Assembly (NCBI GenBank): GCA_022376515.1
Contig: WTXI01000138.1
Span: forward strand, 34,639 to 98,638
DNA length: 64,000 nt
Source of the DNA: Lactifluus volemus
Taxonomy: Eukaryota; Basidiomycota; Agaricomycetes; Russulales; Russulaceae
Direction: 5' to 3'
This document shows positions 1 to 10,802 of this stretch, one piece after another. How positions within the stretch are numbered: the stretch's first letter is position 1; the number at the start of each line of letters is the position of its first letter. A program made the translations under genes and the position numbers. Under the pieces are notes generated by a model. It saw only the letters and a program-made list of their open reading frames with translations, ran no database searches and had not been told where the DNA came from.

Positions 1-290
1 CATGAATCAGACTGTCTGCAAACTCCAACTGGGCCACTCAAAGCGGAGGTTACCGTCAATGCTGTCAACAGCGGTCTGGACCATATGAGCTGGATGGGAT
101 CGTGTTATTGCTTTTCATTGGTAAGAATAGCTTACAGTACATGTGCCTTTGTATATATACATTCCGATGCCGTCTGGATATCGGAATTTGTACCAATACA
201 CCAGGAGGTCAATGAATCCACACTCTTTGGGCTTACCCTTTTTTTTGAATCCGCATTTCTATGGCGCAGCATGCTACAAAAGATAAAGAC
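1..290 (-). repeat. Inverted copy of the repeat flank at 8410-8695
   Basis: Read as reverse complement, this stretch matches 8410-8695 with roughly 80% identity by eye. Shared landmarks are the ATGGGATCGTGTT block, GGTAAGAATAGCTTACAGTAC and TTTGTATATATACATTC. The shared GGTAAGAATAGC looks like an exon-intron boundary, so the repeat may derive from an old gene, but I do not recognise a protein. Orientation is opposite to the neighbouring direct repeat, so one copy was inverted after or during duplication. Confidence 0.75.
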
Positions 291-572
291 GTGCTGTACT
301 ACTAAGGTTGTTGGCCGGAGTGGAGTGTTGGTGGAGTGTTTTTAACATGGAAAGGTATGGGGGTAATGGGAGGGAGTTGTTGATGGTGGGGCGGGGCGGC
401 ATTCAGCCGTGGGGGGGGACAGTGTGGGCGAAGCGGGGATGAGGTGCCTTGTTCGCGCTTCCTGGAAGAGGGGGCATCGAGTGACAACGTGTTCGGAGGT
501 CTGGAAGGGCGCGAGGCCAATGGCGGGCGGAGTATTCATCTATGAAAGCGTGCTCAATGAGGAGACGGATCG

Positions 573-2735
573 TCTCTCTGCCCGCCCTTACCCCTCTCCT
601 CTCACGCTCCCCCTCTGCCTTCGCTGGCACCACCATTCACCCCGTTCACCACCCTCATTGTTGTCGACATTTATCAGCCTCATCGTCTGCTGCTGCTGCT
701 AATCTATCCCCCTTCATTGCTGCCACCGTGTCACTCCCCTCCCCCCGATCACTCTCGACGCTGTTGCTGCCATTCCATTCACCCTCTCTACCTCCACACC
801 TGTTAGCACCGAAATGGCCCTCGTCGCAGCCACTGCCACCTCACCGTCATGTACACCATGGAGACCTTAGGGCCTCATGCGTCAATTCTGCTGGCGTCGG
901 TCTCGACGACCATATTCGTCTGCCGGACGCGTACGAGTGCTAGCTGGGATCACCCAATATGTGTTCAGCGCGCCATCGCCTTCAGCGTTGGCAGGTTCCA
1001 CTGGCAGTCATGGTGCCATGGCAAGGTGCCAACGGCCCAATGTTTAGAAACCGCGGGTTCATTGCATTGGCACTGCTGAGGTACCCACCCCGAAAGTGAA
1101 ATTCCCGTGCCGTGCCCACATGGATGCGGTCAAGGGCCAGAGGCGACTTGGCACAGTAATAACTCACCCACCGTAATAACTCGATGGTGCCACTAGGTGC
1201 AGATTACTCTGTGGGCTTGTGACTATCCATGCAGCGATAGGCTTCTCAACCATTCATTCGATCTTCCATAATGAGAGTATCATGATGGCCTTGCATGCTA
1301 AGCGTCCAACGTCCAAAGTCCAACGACTGCTGATTCAACGATGGATCTCATTTAGAAGATCTAGCTAGAAGACAAGGGAAAGTGCCAAAGTCCACGTAAA
1401 GAAGGGCTATCTCCAGGCCACGGCGTGAATAGTCTCGCGCCCACACCACCCGTCTTAGATACGCGACACGATGGCCGTTGTCAACCAGTAGGGTTTTGGA
1501 CACTGATAAATAAGCCCGGCTGCGAAGGGCATCCCGATCAACTTGTGAATGACGAAAAAAAGATACTGAAATGCGATATGATGGGTTATGGAAATGGTGT
1601 ATAACTAAGGGGAGACAGAAGACCTGTGCATTGCAAGGCTGTTAGATAAATCAGTACATGTGATACACATCAGTTAACCGGCTTCTGTACATTGATCACT
1701 GATAAATGAAGAAAAATGCTGGCTGGAAAGGTCATGAGGGTGCAGATTTTGGGTTGAATCATACACAAAGCACACGTCTGCTTCACACGCAGCTGGTATC
1801 GCCTCTTCCCTCCTTGCAATGTTCTACGTATCCTTTAAAGAAGAACTTGACATAGACTCAGGATTGGGTTGTGGCCGTGTAGATCCTGGCACCGTAATTG
1901 TCAAAGTCCAGCTTCCAAGACATGGCATTTTTGGGCGCAAGAAGTGCACTGGGTCTCCGAGTCTTGGCCCTCCTCCACACCCTCGTGTGGTGCAACGGGA
2001 GACACTGCGAGGTGTGTTGGTGAGCATCGGCTACCGATTAAGATCGCGACGACCCACCCTGTACAAGCAAAGACACGGGGTCCTGACATGGATCGAAGTA
2101 GTTGACATCCGGTGTCTGTCCCTGGGATTCCTCCCCAGAGAGAGTGGCGACGCATTTGCTACATTCTTCTGGGAGCGGGCGATGGTGTAAGAAGAATGGA
2201 TCGCTTGAGGATGGGATAGATCACTCACGTGCGGTATCCATTGAGGGACCACTACCAGAGGCGCAGGAAGGACAGATTCTTCGAGGCTGGATCTGGGTGG
2301 TGCCAGGATTTGAAGGCACACCCCAATGAGGTGGCGTTGAAATGAGGGTCCGACCGTGGTCTGTAAACTTCAAGACACCCTACGGGATGGTCACCCTCTA
2401 AAATGATGAACGCAACAAAGGAGCTCACAGGATTAGCTTTGAAGTTGGACATGATTTCCTAAAATCCAGGATGCTGGGGAGCAAAAGCTGCCCTTTATCA
2501 TAGTTATCCCTGCGGCACCCGTACGTGAAAAATGAACGTGAGGCGATAATTTGATATCCTGTAGGTTCTGGATGGCGCCCGAGAGACTTCGATTCCATGG
2601 AGAGGTGCTTATTGCACTATGACTTACCGATTACGTTCCGTAAGCAGAGGAAGGAATATCAGACGCATGTTACCTTTTTTGGGCACATACACCTGTTGAT
2701 ATGAGATTGGACATGATTGGACCGGTCTCTTAGAG
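573..2735. repeat. Segmental duplication, copy A
   Basis: This segment is a direct, diverged copy of 8738-10430. Landmarks in both are the GCCCGCCCTTACC start, the TGTACACCATGGAGA block, a GCAATGTTCTACGTA block near 1815, and the tail GGAATATCAGACGCATGTT near 2655. Copy A has about 300 bp (around 1377-1678) that copy B lacks. On the minus strand a short product starting MSNFKANPVS (2452 down) is well conserved between copies, and a plausible 53-nt intron (GTGGGT...CAG near 1980-2040) is also kept. It may therefore be the remains of a duplicated minus-strand gene. Other frames contain stops, and I do not recognise the family. Confidence 0.75.
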
Positions 2736-3390
2736 CTAATCGCCACACCTCACAACGACGACTCACATGAGGCAGACTGAATAGATAGCCAGACCGGACC
2801 CTCGGGTCCCAGACACATGACATTAGGGCGATAGCCGCACTGAGAGGCCGCATGACACGGACGGACGCGGACGGTACACTAATGGTGCAAGTGATATACA
2901 GGGCTAGAGTAGAGAGGCCATGGAGTGAGCAAAGGCAAGAGAGGCAATGAAGCAAAGCACATGAGGAGAAAAAGGAAAGGAAAAAGGAAGCACAAAGAAA
3001 GAGGGAGGGAGAAGGGCGGGTAAGCGAAAAATGAGGGTCAAGGCAAGAGGCTGAAATAATAGGTGTTAGTCAGTTGCAGGAGAGGGTGCAGTAAAGAGAA
3101 AGAGAGGACAAACCTGACAAGGTGGGAGTCAGAAGCTAGGGGGAAGAGACCCCTGAAGGAATGATGAACCACCTTATCAGAGGGAGGATGCTACCGGACT
3201 CCCAAAACTGCAGCACCCGCTGCCAATAGGAGTGCGGACTCCCACAATTTGTCCTGTAGCACGTGGCAAAGCTGTGTGGATGCCCGGACTCGCGGAGATC
3301 AAAGGGCCCCTGTAAAGAGAAGGGGAGATCTCACAAGGAGTAGGACAATCCGTGTGATTGTGGCAAAGCCGAATAAACAGAGGCAAACAC
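2736..3390. other. Purine-rich intergenic stretch, no gene seen
   Basis: The stretch around 2940-3060 is dominated by A/G runs on the plus strand. No open frame has protein-like composition and no RNA gene was recognised. Confidence 0.5.
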
Positions 3391-3894
3391 GAGCCGAGCC
3401 ATGTGTATAGCCACGCCCCTTTTAGCCGACTCGGCTCGTTGCCAGCTAAGCCAGCTAGAGCTAGTCACCCAACCCACTCCCAACCCCTCTCACATTGCCC
3501 CTTGTCCGCCTTGGACTCTCCCTACCTCTCCCCTTTCCTCTCGACGCACTTTCGTGTGCATGACAATAACCAAGTCTGCTTCAGGGAAAAGCTTGCCATG
3601 AACGTCAACTCAGATGGAAGTTTCAACTGCATCCGAGAGCGAATCGGAGACGGGGATCGACACCAACTTGCGGCGGTCATGCCCCCCCCCCCCCCCCCCC
3701 CTTGTAACTGCGTCAAGTCTTTTCCTTCTCCGCACCTCCCCCATCTCGGATAGCATCGACAAGCCGTCCTGCTGTCTTGGGTAGAGTTCCTGTTGCACCC
3801 CCCTTCCCATTCGTTTTTGTGGTGCGCCCTCAAACACCTGAAGGCTTTCTTGCCTCGTGTCCTCCATCTCGAGTATGTCCCATTGTTCTGCATT

Positions 3895-4026
3895 CTTTTC
3901 AAGCGTGATGAACTGACCCTCGAAGGTGTCAAACAGTTCTTTGTTGCCGTTGAAAATGAGGATTGGAAATTCGACACCTTATGTGACCTCTATGACACCC
4001 TCACCACCACACAAGCCGCCATACTC
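3895..4026 (+). pseudogene. Captured fragment of translation initiation factor eIF4A
   Basis: The plus-strand frame encodes about 40 residues starting [18 protein letters not shown] and continuing through [14 protein letters not shown]. This is the signature linker and start of the second RecA domain of the DEAD-box helicase eIF4A. Similarity starts abruptly at 3901 and ends just after TTTQA, before the expected IFCNT motif. The flanking sequence has stops and no other helicase motif (no DEAD, no HRIGR). It is therefore a fragment, not a helicase gene, and probably has no helicase function. Its position inside a TIR element suggests capture by a DNA transposon. Confidence 0.85.
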
Positions 4027-4489
4027 TCGGCCTCGGTACCAGTCTCCCTCTCCTGAGCGCGATTGTCCAGACCGTGGCTTGAATGGTTCCATCAGCACTG
4101 GGAAATTGCCATCTGAAGCTGGCGAGCTACAGCCCAGCAGTGTCCCTTCTGATCAGACTCGCACCAGCACTGCCTCACTATCTTCCCACCCTACGAATCG
4201 TGGTCGCTGCAACAAGAATGCACCTGTCCGTCTGCCCATTACACGGCTCAACTTGGGTCGTCACGTCATGCAGGTGACGCGGAAGTAGCCTGCCAAGGCT
4301 CGCGCAATGTCCCACCAAAATCCAGATAAAGCAGCGAAAGTGGCTGGGCCTTCGTGCCTTCTGCAGCCCCCTATTGAACGGATTTTTTTCAATTTGAACC
4401 TTAGCCACCTGCAAAAGCCCAGACTCATCGCACGAATGACGCTATAGCGTCCCATGTTCCGAATCTACACCCGCCACCTCCCTCTGCGG

Positions 4490-5330
4490 CCCCGAGACAT
4501 GGCATCGTTGTATCCTATAGTTCGTCTGAAGATGAGATGACCGACACCGATGAGGAGAGAGAGGACGATGATTCTTGGGCATCGGAGGACATCAGCGAGA
4601 GTGTTGTAGATCCAGCGCGTACAGTTACGGACAAGTGTCCTCCAACCAAGGAGGACTCGAAGCTTCGTGAGGCTCGGGCGCAACGTCAGCGCGACCTGTT
4701 TGTTTGGGTCACACACAATCTGGTCTCCTGTCTCAGTTGCTTAACCCTGATCCGAACATGTTGCCTTGGGACACCGTCGCGCGACATGACACGTTCTGGC
4801 ATCCCTTCTGCGCTTACATCGGGAAAGTCTTCTGCTGTGCACCCATTCCAACTTCTTCTGCGTGCCGTTGGGGCACGCGACCAAGACCAAGAGGGCGACC
4901 GTCTATCCCAAGGTGCTCGATCCCGCTCACTCCACACCGCTCGTGGAGGCGGCGATTCTCTCCTGGGCACGGGTGGACGTCAATCCCTTTCATCCCGGAA
5001 CTGACCCTCGTCCAAGTCCCGGTCCCGATCATGGTCCCCAAGACCAGCACCAAAATCCACCCTACGCTCTCCACAACTGCAAGCGGGCTGAGGCGGCACA
5101 TCTGAGCCTCCCCACCAATGTCCCCCTCTGTGGCCCACGCCGGGCCAAACACCTGGTCCCCCAGAAGATACATTCGTGGCACGTCCGAGTCCTCCACCAC
5201 CACTGCTCTTCCAGCCATTTGCTGGAGAAGACGATGGTACCCCACCAACAGTGCTTTTTGGTGTCGATACCCACACAATCACCATGTAGTGTATCCCCAG
5301 CATCAAATCCTGCCACCAGACTCGAACTCG
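4490..5330 (+). pseudogene. Coding-like captured sequence of unknown origin, frame-broken
   Basis: From about 4490 the plus strand encodes an acidic stretch (SSSEDEMTDTDEERED) followed by KLREARAQRQRDLF. Near 4700 the protein-like signal moves to another frame with LLNPDPNMLPWDTVARHDT, and near 5230 to a further one (PPTVLFGVDTHTITM). The composition is that of real protein interrupted by frame changes. I do not recognise the family. It lies inside the TIR element and may be a second captured host segment or a remnant of the element's own gene. Confidence 0.4.
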
Positions 5331-5434
5331 CCAAGATGCGTTGTCAAGCCCCTTGGGAGCCGAGCTGCGTCATAGCCGAAGAATAGCCAGCTAATGACAT
5401 GGGTCCCACGGCGTGGCTAAACACGGCTCGGCTA

Positions 5435-6638
5435 ACGGCCCGGCCCGGCTACGTGGGCCGCCGCAACACTACCGCCAGGTGCCCATGAATTGCCTTGGGC
5501 CCAGTCACACCCTCTCCTGGTGCAGGGGATAGTTGACAAGTGGTGCCATGATCAGGTCAAGTTTGGGTCAACGCATGAACAAATAGCTATCGAGAAAATT
5601 ATTCTATATTTGGTAAAGTGTTGTTCTCAGCGGTTTCAATAGCCACGGGATTGTCGAACAGACAGCGCACCAGCGCACCGCAGTTTCAGCGGTGGCAGTG
5701 TCAGGCGTTTAGCCCTGATGTCAAGTGATAACACCTACGTAGTGCGTGCAGTGGAAAATCATGATGCTGCACTTCGCATGGACGTGGGTAATGACACCGT
5801 GACGGACGCGAATTGGCAGAAGGGGCACGGGTGATGACTTAGGCGGCGACTGACAAAGAGAGTACAGTCTGTGGGACATAATAGTCACGTACTATTCTTT
5901 GATCGTTGAAAAGCAAAATGAGGGCGGTGCGATGTTGGCATTGTGTTGACGCGAGTGGTGGTTAGAGCAGAGATGAGGGGGAAAGGGGGCAGACGAAGTC
6001 ACGCGCGTGGAGAGTTTCGGCTCTGGCCCGCTCGGTGCTCCGCCCGCGCGCTGGCGCTTGCCTTGGATAGTACTTGAATCTACACACTAAAGAGTGTTAG
6101 CATATGCAAAAGGAAATCAGTTTGAAGCGAAATCATTCATTTCATCACTGGTGTCAAAGGTGGATAGAAAAAGCATGTGGTGAGAAACCGTATGGACGAA
6201 ATAGGCCTGTGGGCGGTAGTCGAGATGGCGCGGCTGCACTCCGACAGCACCCTCATCCATACTCCAACAACCTCCCACAACCCGAATAACCCCAAGTCTT
6301 GCACCACCTACTTTTCACTGATGCGCAATACGGTGGCGCATTGGCGCTCACCTGGCTATAGGAGTAGTGTCGCACTGGGAAGAAAAAACGTCGTGCATTG
6401 CAAGCAACTTGAAGGGAGGATAACTGGATATATTGCACTGAACTGAAGGATTCTGTACTAGTAGGCTGATCACTGAGGGAAAAGGAGAAAAGAATTAAAA
6501 GGAAAAGAAAAGAAAAGCGGCTAGCTGTGAAAGGTGGGGAAGTGTGAAATATATAACATTGGATCATATCACGAAGCAAAACATCAAAATACAGAGGCAA
6601 GAACTAAGAGAGTGATATCGCTGGGCATCGTGGCCAAG
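5435..6638. other. Intergenic region, no gene recognised
   Basis: This stretch has no protein-like frame and no RNA gene that I can recognise. The part from about 6350 to 6638 probably includes the 3' untranslated region of the zinc-finger gene on the minus strand. It shares short blocks (for example GTGCATTGCAAG near 6392) with the copy-A-specific insert near 1637. Confidence 0.4.
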
Positions 6639-7854
6639 TTAGTGAGAATGGAGTGAGTTTGGTGGAAAGAACTCGAGACCGGACATAGACTCGGGCTCGG
6701 TCGGTGGGTTCTGTGAAGCTGGCGCTTCAACTTCCTTGAGTTCGAGGGTGCGTCGTCGAGGAGCTTTTCCGTGAATCTTTTGAAGATGAGCATCCAGTTT
6801 GCGCTTTCCAACATATGTAAAATTGCAGTCAGGGTAATGGCATTTCTTCTTCTCCGAGTGACAATCCTCCAAGTGACGATTGAGAGCCTTTTTGGCATGA
6901 AATCCAGCCTTGCACTGAGGTTTGTGACACCAAACCTTCGGGGGCGGCCGGATTCGCTTCACCATACCTTGGTTTGGTGCAATGGGGGTGCTGCAAATAC
7001 GTGTTGCTGAACTTGAGCCATAGATTGAGGTTGAGATTGAGATTGAGATGGATTATGGTGCACCGGCGGGGCCATGGCGCCATAGCATAGTTTGTAGATC
7101 CCCAAAACCTGCAAATCTGGAATTATAGCAGCGCCGACCGAGTTAGTCCCCCCAGGAGAAGTGACGCCGTGGCTGCCGGATTCTTCGAAGAGGGTGGGAT
7201 TGGGTAAGTCGCTAGGAGATGGCAAGTCAACTAAAGGTCTATGATCAGGGACACTGGAGGGAGGGGTTCTTCCAGGCTGGTGCTGACCGTCGAAGGGAAT
7301 ACCAATAGCGCGTTGGTATGGACCAGCATTTGAGGATGCTGCAGTGAAATCCGAGGTATGAATGTGAACAGGAGGCCGGTCATGAGAACTTGGGTGTTGC
7401 TGTGGTGCGTTCGTCAACTTTGTTGCCTCACCCACCTCGGGTGTAGCGTCTCGTGACTTGCCATCCCGGGTGCGTACTGATAATATTGCGCAAGAAAGAC
7501 ATCCCATTCCTCGTAGAGAGTGCCCATTAAGCCGACCTACGTATCTTTCAAGCTCCGTGATGACGTGTGGAACGAAAGAGCTCACATTAGGAGAGCAATC
7601 CATAATTTTTTCTAAGGTGGAGCCTTGGTCGAAAATATGGGGCGTATAGCCCCAGAGAAAGAATTTGATGGATATTTATACTTGTGACCCTTGGCACCCA
7701 TGCTCGAGAGAACGTGAGGCAACGATTCGATGTTGAAGGCATATGCATGGCACCCTAGGTACGTCAACTTCATTGGGTGCCACAGGTTTGATGGCCATGG
7801 CGACAAGACTGCAGCAAGCGCGTTCGAGATTAGATGGTGCCAGACGGACGCCAC
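6639..7854 (-). CDS. C2H2 zinc-finger protein, gene model incomplete
   Basis: The 3' part (6965-6639) encodes two adjacent C2H2 fingers. The first has CHKPQC, a GFHAKKAL core and RHLEDCH; the second has CHYPDC, FTYVGKRKL and HLQKIHG. A short tail rich in Glu, Pro and Ser follows. The upstream frame (7603-6959) encodes about 210 residues rich in Ser, Pro and Gln with an SQSQSQPQS run, preceded by GYTPHIFDQGSTLEKIM. The two frames differ by one base near 6970 and I could not find a convincing intron to join them, so a single-base deletion or an unseen splice is likely. The start is uncertain: a candidate Met lies at 7854 but the join to 7620 is not resolved. By domain content it is a DNA-binding or regulatory nuclear protein; its target is unknown. 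Confidence 0.6.
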
Positions 7855-7874
7855 ACCTTGGGCGCCCGATCAAG

Positions 7875-8409
7875 CTGATCCGCAGTTCTGGTTCCTGGGA
7901 CAGGATGAAATCGCGCTCTTTAAGATGAGAACGGTCTATACAGTACTAGTATTCGTGTCGATACGCGTCCGAATCCGGGCCAACGCGCGACTCGGACTGG
8001 CAAGCTGGATGTGTAGGTGTTCTGGTATCGCTTCCACGAGGCAAATACAAGGTTCATCCGCCCACTCTAGGGGTGAAAGCATAGAAGTGGATAAGAGGGT
8101 GAGATGAAATCCTCGCCCTATTGATCGGGAGGGATGAGAAAAAAAGAGCCGAGAAATTGAAAAGGTATACTGTAGATGACTAAGACAACGTGGGTGAACA
8201 GCCTCATGTACTGTAAGTTAAGGCTCAACAGGGAAAGTGCCAGTTCAGGAAAGGGAGAAAGGTACCGAAAACAAAGGGAAAAGTGAGAGAGGTCGTTGTC
8301 GTCGCCCTTTGTCACTACGTCATTTAGCTTCGCCTGGGAAATATGTCAGGCTACCTGGCGGTTCAAGCATAATACTATGCAAGCAATAGAAATCGCAGGT
8401 CGGGCAGTT
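7875..8409. other. Intergenic region, nothing recognised
   Basis: I see no protein-like frame, RNA gene or clear repeat here. It probably includes the promoter of the minus-strand zinc-finger gene. Confidence 0.4.
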
Positions 8410-8695
8410 ACGGCATCGGAGCTTTGACGAAAGGGTTCGCCCGAAGAAGTGAGGATTCGTTGACTTCCTGGTGTATTGGTACTAATCCCAATATCCAGAC
8501 GGTATCAGAATGTATATATACAAAGGCGCACAGTACTGTAAGCTATTCTTACCAATGAAGAGCAGCAACACGATCCCATCCAGCCCGTATGGTCCCCTTT
8601 GGCAGGACCGCTGTTGACAGCATTTACGATAACCTCCACTTTGAGTGGCCCGGTTGGGGTTCGAACAGACACAGTTCAGTTTGGTTCATGTCATT
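8410..8695 (+). repeat. Repeat flank, inverted relative to 1-290
   Basis: This is the partner of 1-290 in opposite orientation. In this copy it lies immediately upstream of the 8738-10430 repeat, whereas in copy A the same flank is reversed and about 280 bp away. Shared blocks include GTATATATACAAAG and the reverse complement of GGTAAGAATAGC. Confidence 0.75.
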
Positions 8696-8737
8696 GCGGG
8701 CCAGGATGTCAGCCCATGTAACTACTGATGAACCCAT

Positions 8738-10430
8738 CACCTCTATGCCCGCCCTTACCACTCACTGGCACCACCATTCACTCTCCCTCACCGAGTCACC
8801 GCCCACATTGCTGCCGTAATTCATCAGCTTCACCATCTGTTGCTGCTGCTAATTTATCCCCTTCATTGCTGCCACCATTTCACTCCTCACCTCGCCGCCA
8901 TGTACACCATGGAGATCTTAGGGTCTCGTTGCATGTCGACAATGCTTCTGGCGTCGGTCTCGACGACCGGTTCATACGTACGATGGGATCACCCGTTGTC
9001 TGTTCAACGTACCGTCGTCTTCAGCGTCGGCAGGTTCCACTGGCAGTCATGGTGCCACCGTGTGCCAACGGCCCAACGTTTAGAACCCGCGGGTCATCGT
9101 AGTGACACCGCTGAGGTGCCGCACCCCAAGAGTGAAATCCCCGTGCAGTGCCCACGTGGATGTGGTCAAAGGCGCGGAGGCGACTTGGAACAGTAACAAC
9201 TCGGCGGCGCCGACTAGGGGGCAGATATATGTCTGTGGGCTTCATGACCATCTATGCGGCGATGGTCTTCTCAACCGTTCATTCGATCTTCCATAACAAT
9301 AGCATCGACGTCCAAAGTCCAACGACTACTGATTCAATGATGGATCTCATTCAGAATATCTAGCTAGAAGGCAAGGGAAGCCGGCTTCTGTACATTAATC
9401 ACTGATAAATAAAGAAAATTGCTGGCTGAGAAAGGTCAGGAGCGTGCGGATTTTGCGTTGAATCGTACGCAAAGCATACGTCCGCTTCACACGCAGCTAG
9501 TATCGTATCTTCCCTCTTTCTTGCAATGTTCTACGTATGCTGGGAAGAAGAACTCGAAAGACATAGACCCAGGATTGGGTTGTGGCCGTGTAGATCCTGG
9601 CATCAAAGTCCAGCTTCCCAAGACATGGCATTTTTGAGTGCAAGAAGTGCACGGGGTCTCCAAGTCTTGGCCCACCTCCACACTCTCGTGTGGTGCAACG
9701 GGAGACACTGCCGAGGTGTGTTGGTGAGCATCGGCTACCGATTAAGGTCGCAATGACCCACCATCCTGTACAAGCAAAGACACGGGGTCCTGGCATGGAT
9801 CGAAATAGTTGACATCCGGTGTCTGTCCCTGGGATTCCTCTCCAGAGAGAGTGGCGACGCATTTGCTATATTCTTCTGGGAGCGGGCGATGGTGTAAGAA
9901 GAATGTATCGCTTGAGGATGGGATAAACTACTCACGTGCTGTATTCATCGAGGGACCACTATCAGAGGCGCAGGAAGGACAGATTCTTCGAGGCTGGATC
10001 TGGGTTGGACCAGGATTTGAAGGCACACCCCAATGAGGTGGTGTTGAAATGAGGGTCCGACCGTTGTCTGGAAACTTCAAGACACCCTACGGGATGGTCA
10101 CCCTCTAAAACGATGAATGCAACAAAGGGGCTCACAGGATTAGCTTTGAAGTTGGACATGATTTCCTAAAACTCAGGATGTTGGGGATGTGGAAGGGCTG
10201 CCCTTTATCACAGTTATCCCTGTGGCACCCGTACGAGAAAAATGAACGTGAGGCGATAATTTGATATCCTGTAGCTCCTGGATGGCGCCCGAGAGACTTC
10301 GATTTCATGGAGAGGTGCCATACGCTTATTGCGCCATGACTTCAGTTACCGAGCACGTTCCTTAAGCAGAAGAAGGAATATCAGACGCATGTTGAATACG
10401 AGATTGGACATGATTAGACCGATATCCTAG
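8738..10430. repeat. Segmental duplication, copy B
   Basis: This is a direct diverged copy of 573-2735 without the roughly 300-bp insert. The minus-strand product starting MSNFKANPVS is again present (10159 down), differing by a handful of residues. The intron-like GTGGGT...GCAG segment is also kept. Conservation of a short minus-strand frame in both copies hints at a once-coding unit, but neither copy has a full-length open frame. Confidence 0.75.
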
Positions 10431-10802
10431 AGGTAAACATCGTGTCTCGACCTCTGGGTTGAGACTAAGCCAGTGGTTGAGTGTCTGCAGACGGGACATG
10501 GCCACGGTAGTGCCAGTGCCAGCGGCAATCCATAACAGCATGCCCGACTTAGCCAGATTGACACATTTTGTTGAAAGCAGGGAAAGCATCAGCTTTGAGT
10601 CCAGATCGATCATTCCGGGCCTTGATCACGAGAAAGAACATGGGAATCTGTGTTCAGTTCAGGTGTGCCAGTGCCTGGTCACGGTGCCAGGTGCCGTTGT
10701 TCACAATCACGTAATAACAATTTCCCCCCACACCACGTGCCACTTGCTCCGAACCCGAAGGTTCCTCACCTGTCCACCCAGACGCCACGAAAAAGTGACA
10801 TT

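Larger units (their letters stand above)
3391..5434. mobile_element. TIR-bounded element carrying captured gene fragments (Pack-type)
   Basis: The left end (3391-3417) reads GAGCCGAGCCATGTGTATAG followed by CCACGCC. The reverse complement of the right end (5411-5434) reads TAGCCGAGCCGTGTTTAGCC then ACGC. These form imperfect terminal inverted repeats of about 25 bp, with related subterminal GCCAGCTAA motifs just inside. No transposase is visible. The interior holds a recognisable eIF4A fragment (about 3895-4026), a 21-C homopolymer near 3681-3701, and an acidic coding-like stretch from 4490. This is the architecture expected of a non-autonomous element that has transduplicated host exons. Exact ends and target-site duplication could not be fixed because the TIR is diverged. 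Confidence 0.6.

Noticed and set aside
8650..8670. GGGTTCGAACAGAC, resembling a tRNA B box
   Set aside because: No acceptor stem, D-arm or anticodon stem could be drawn around it; it is part of the diverged repeat.
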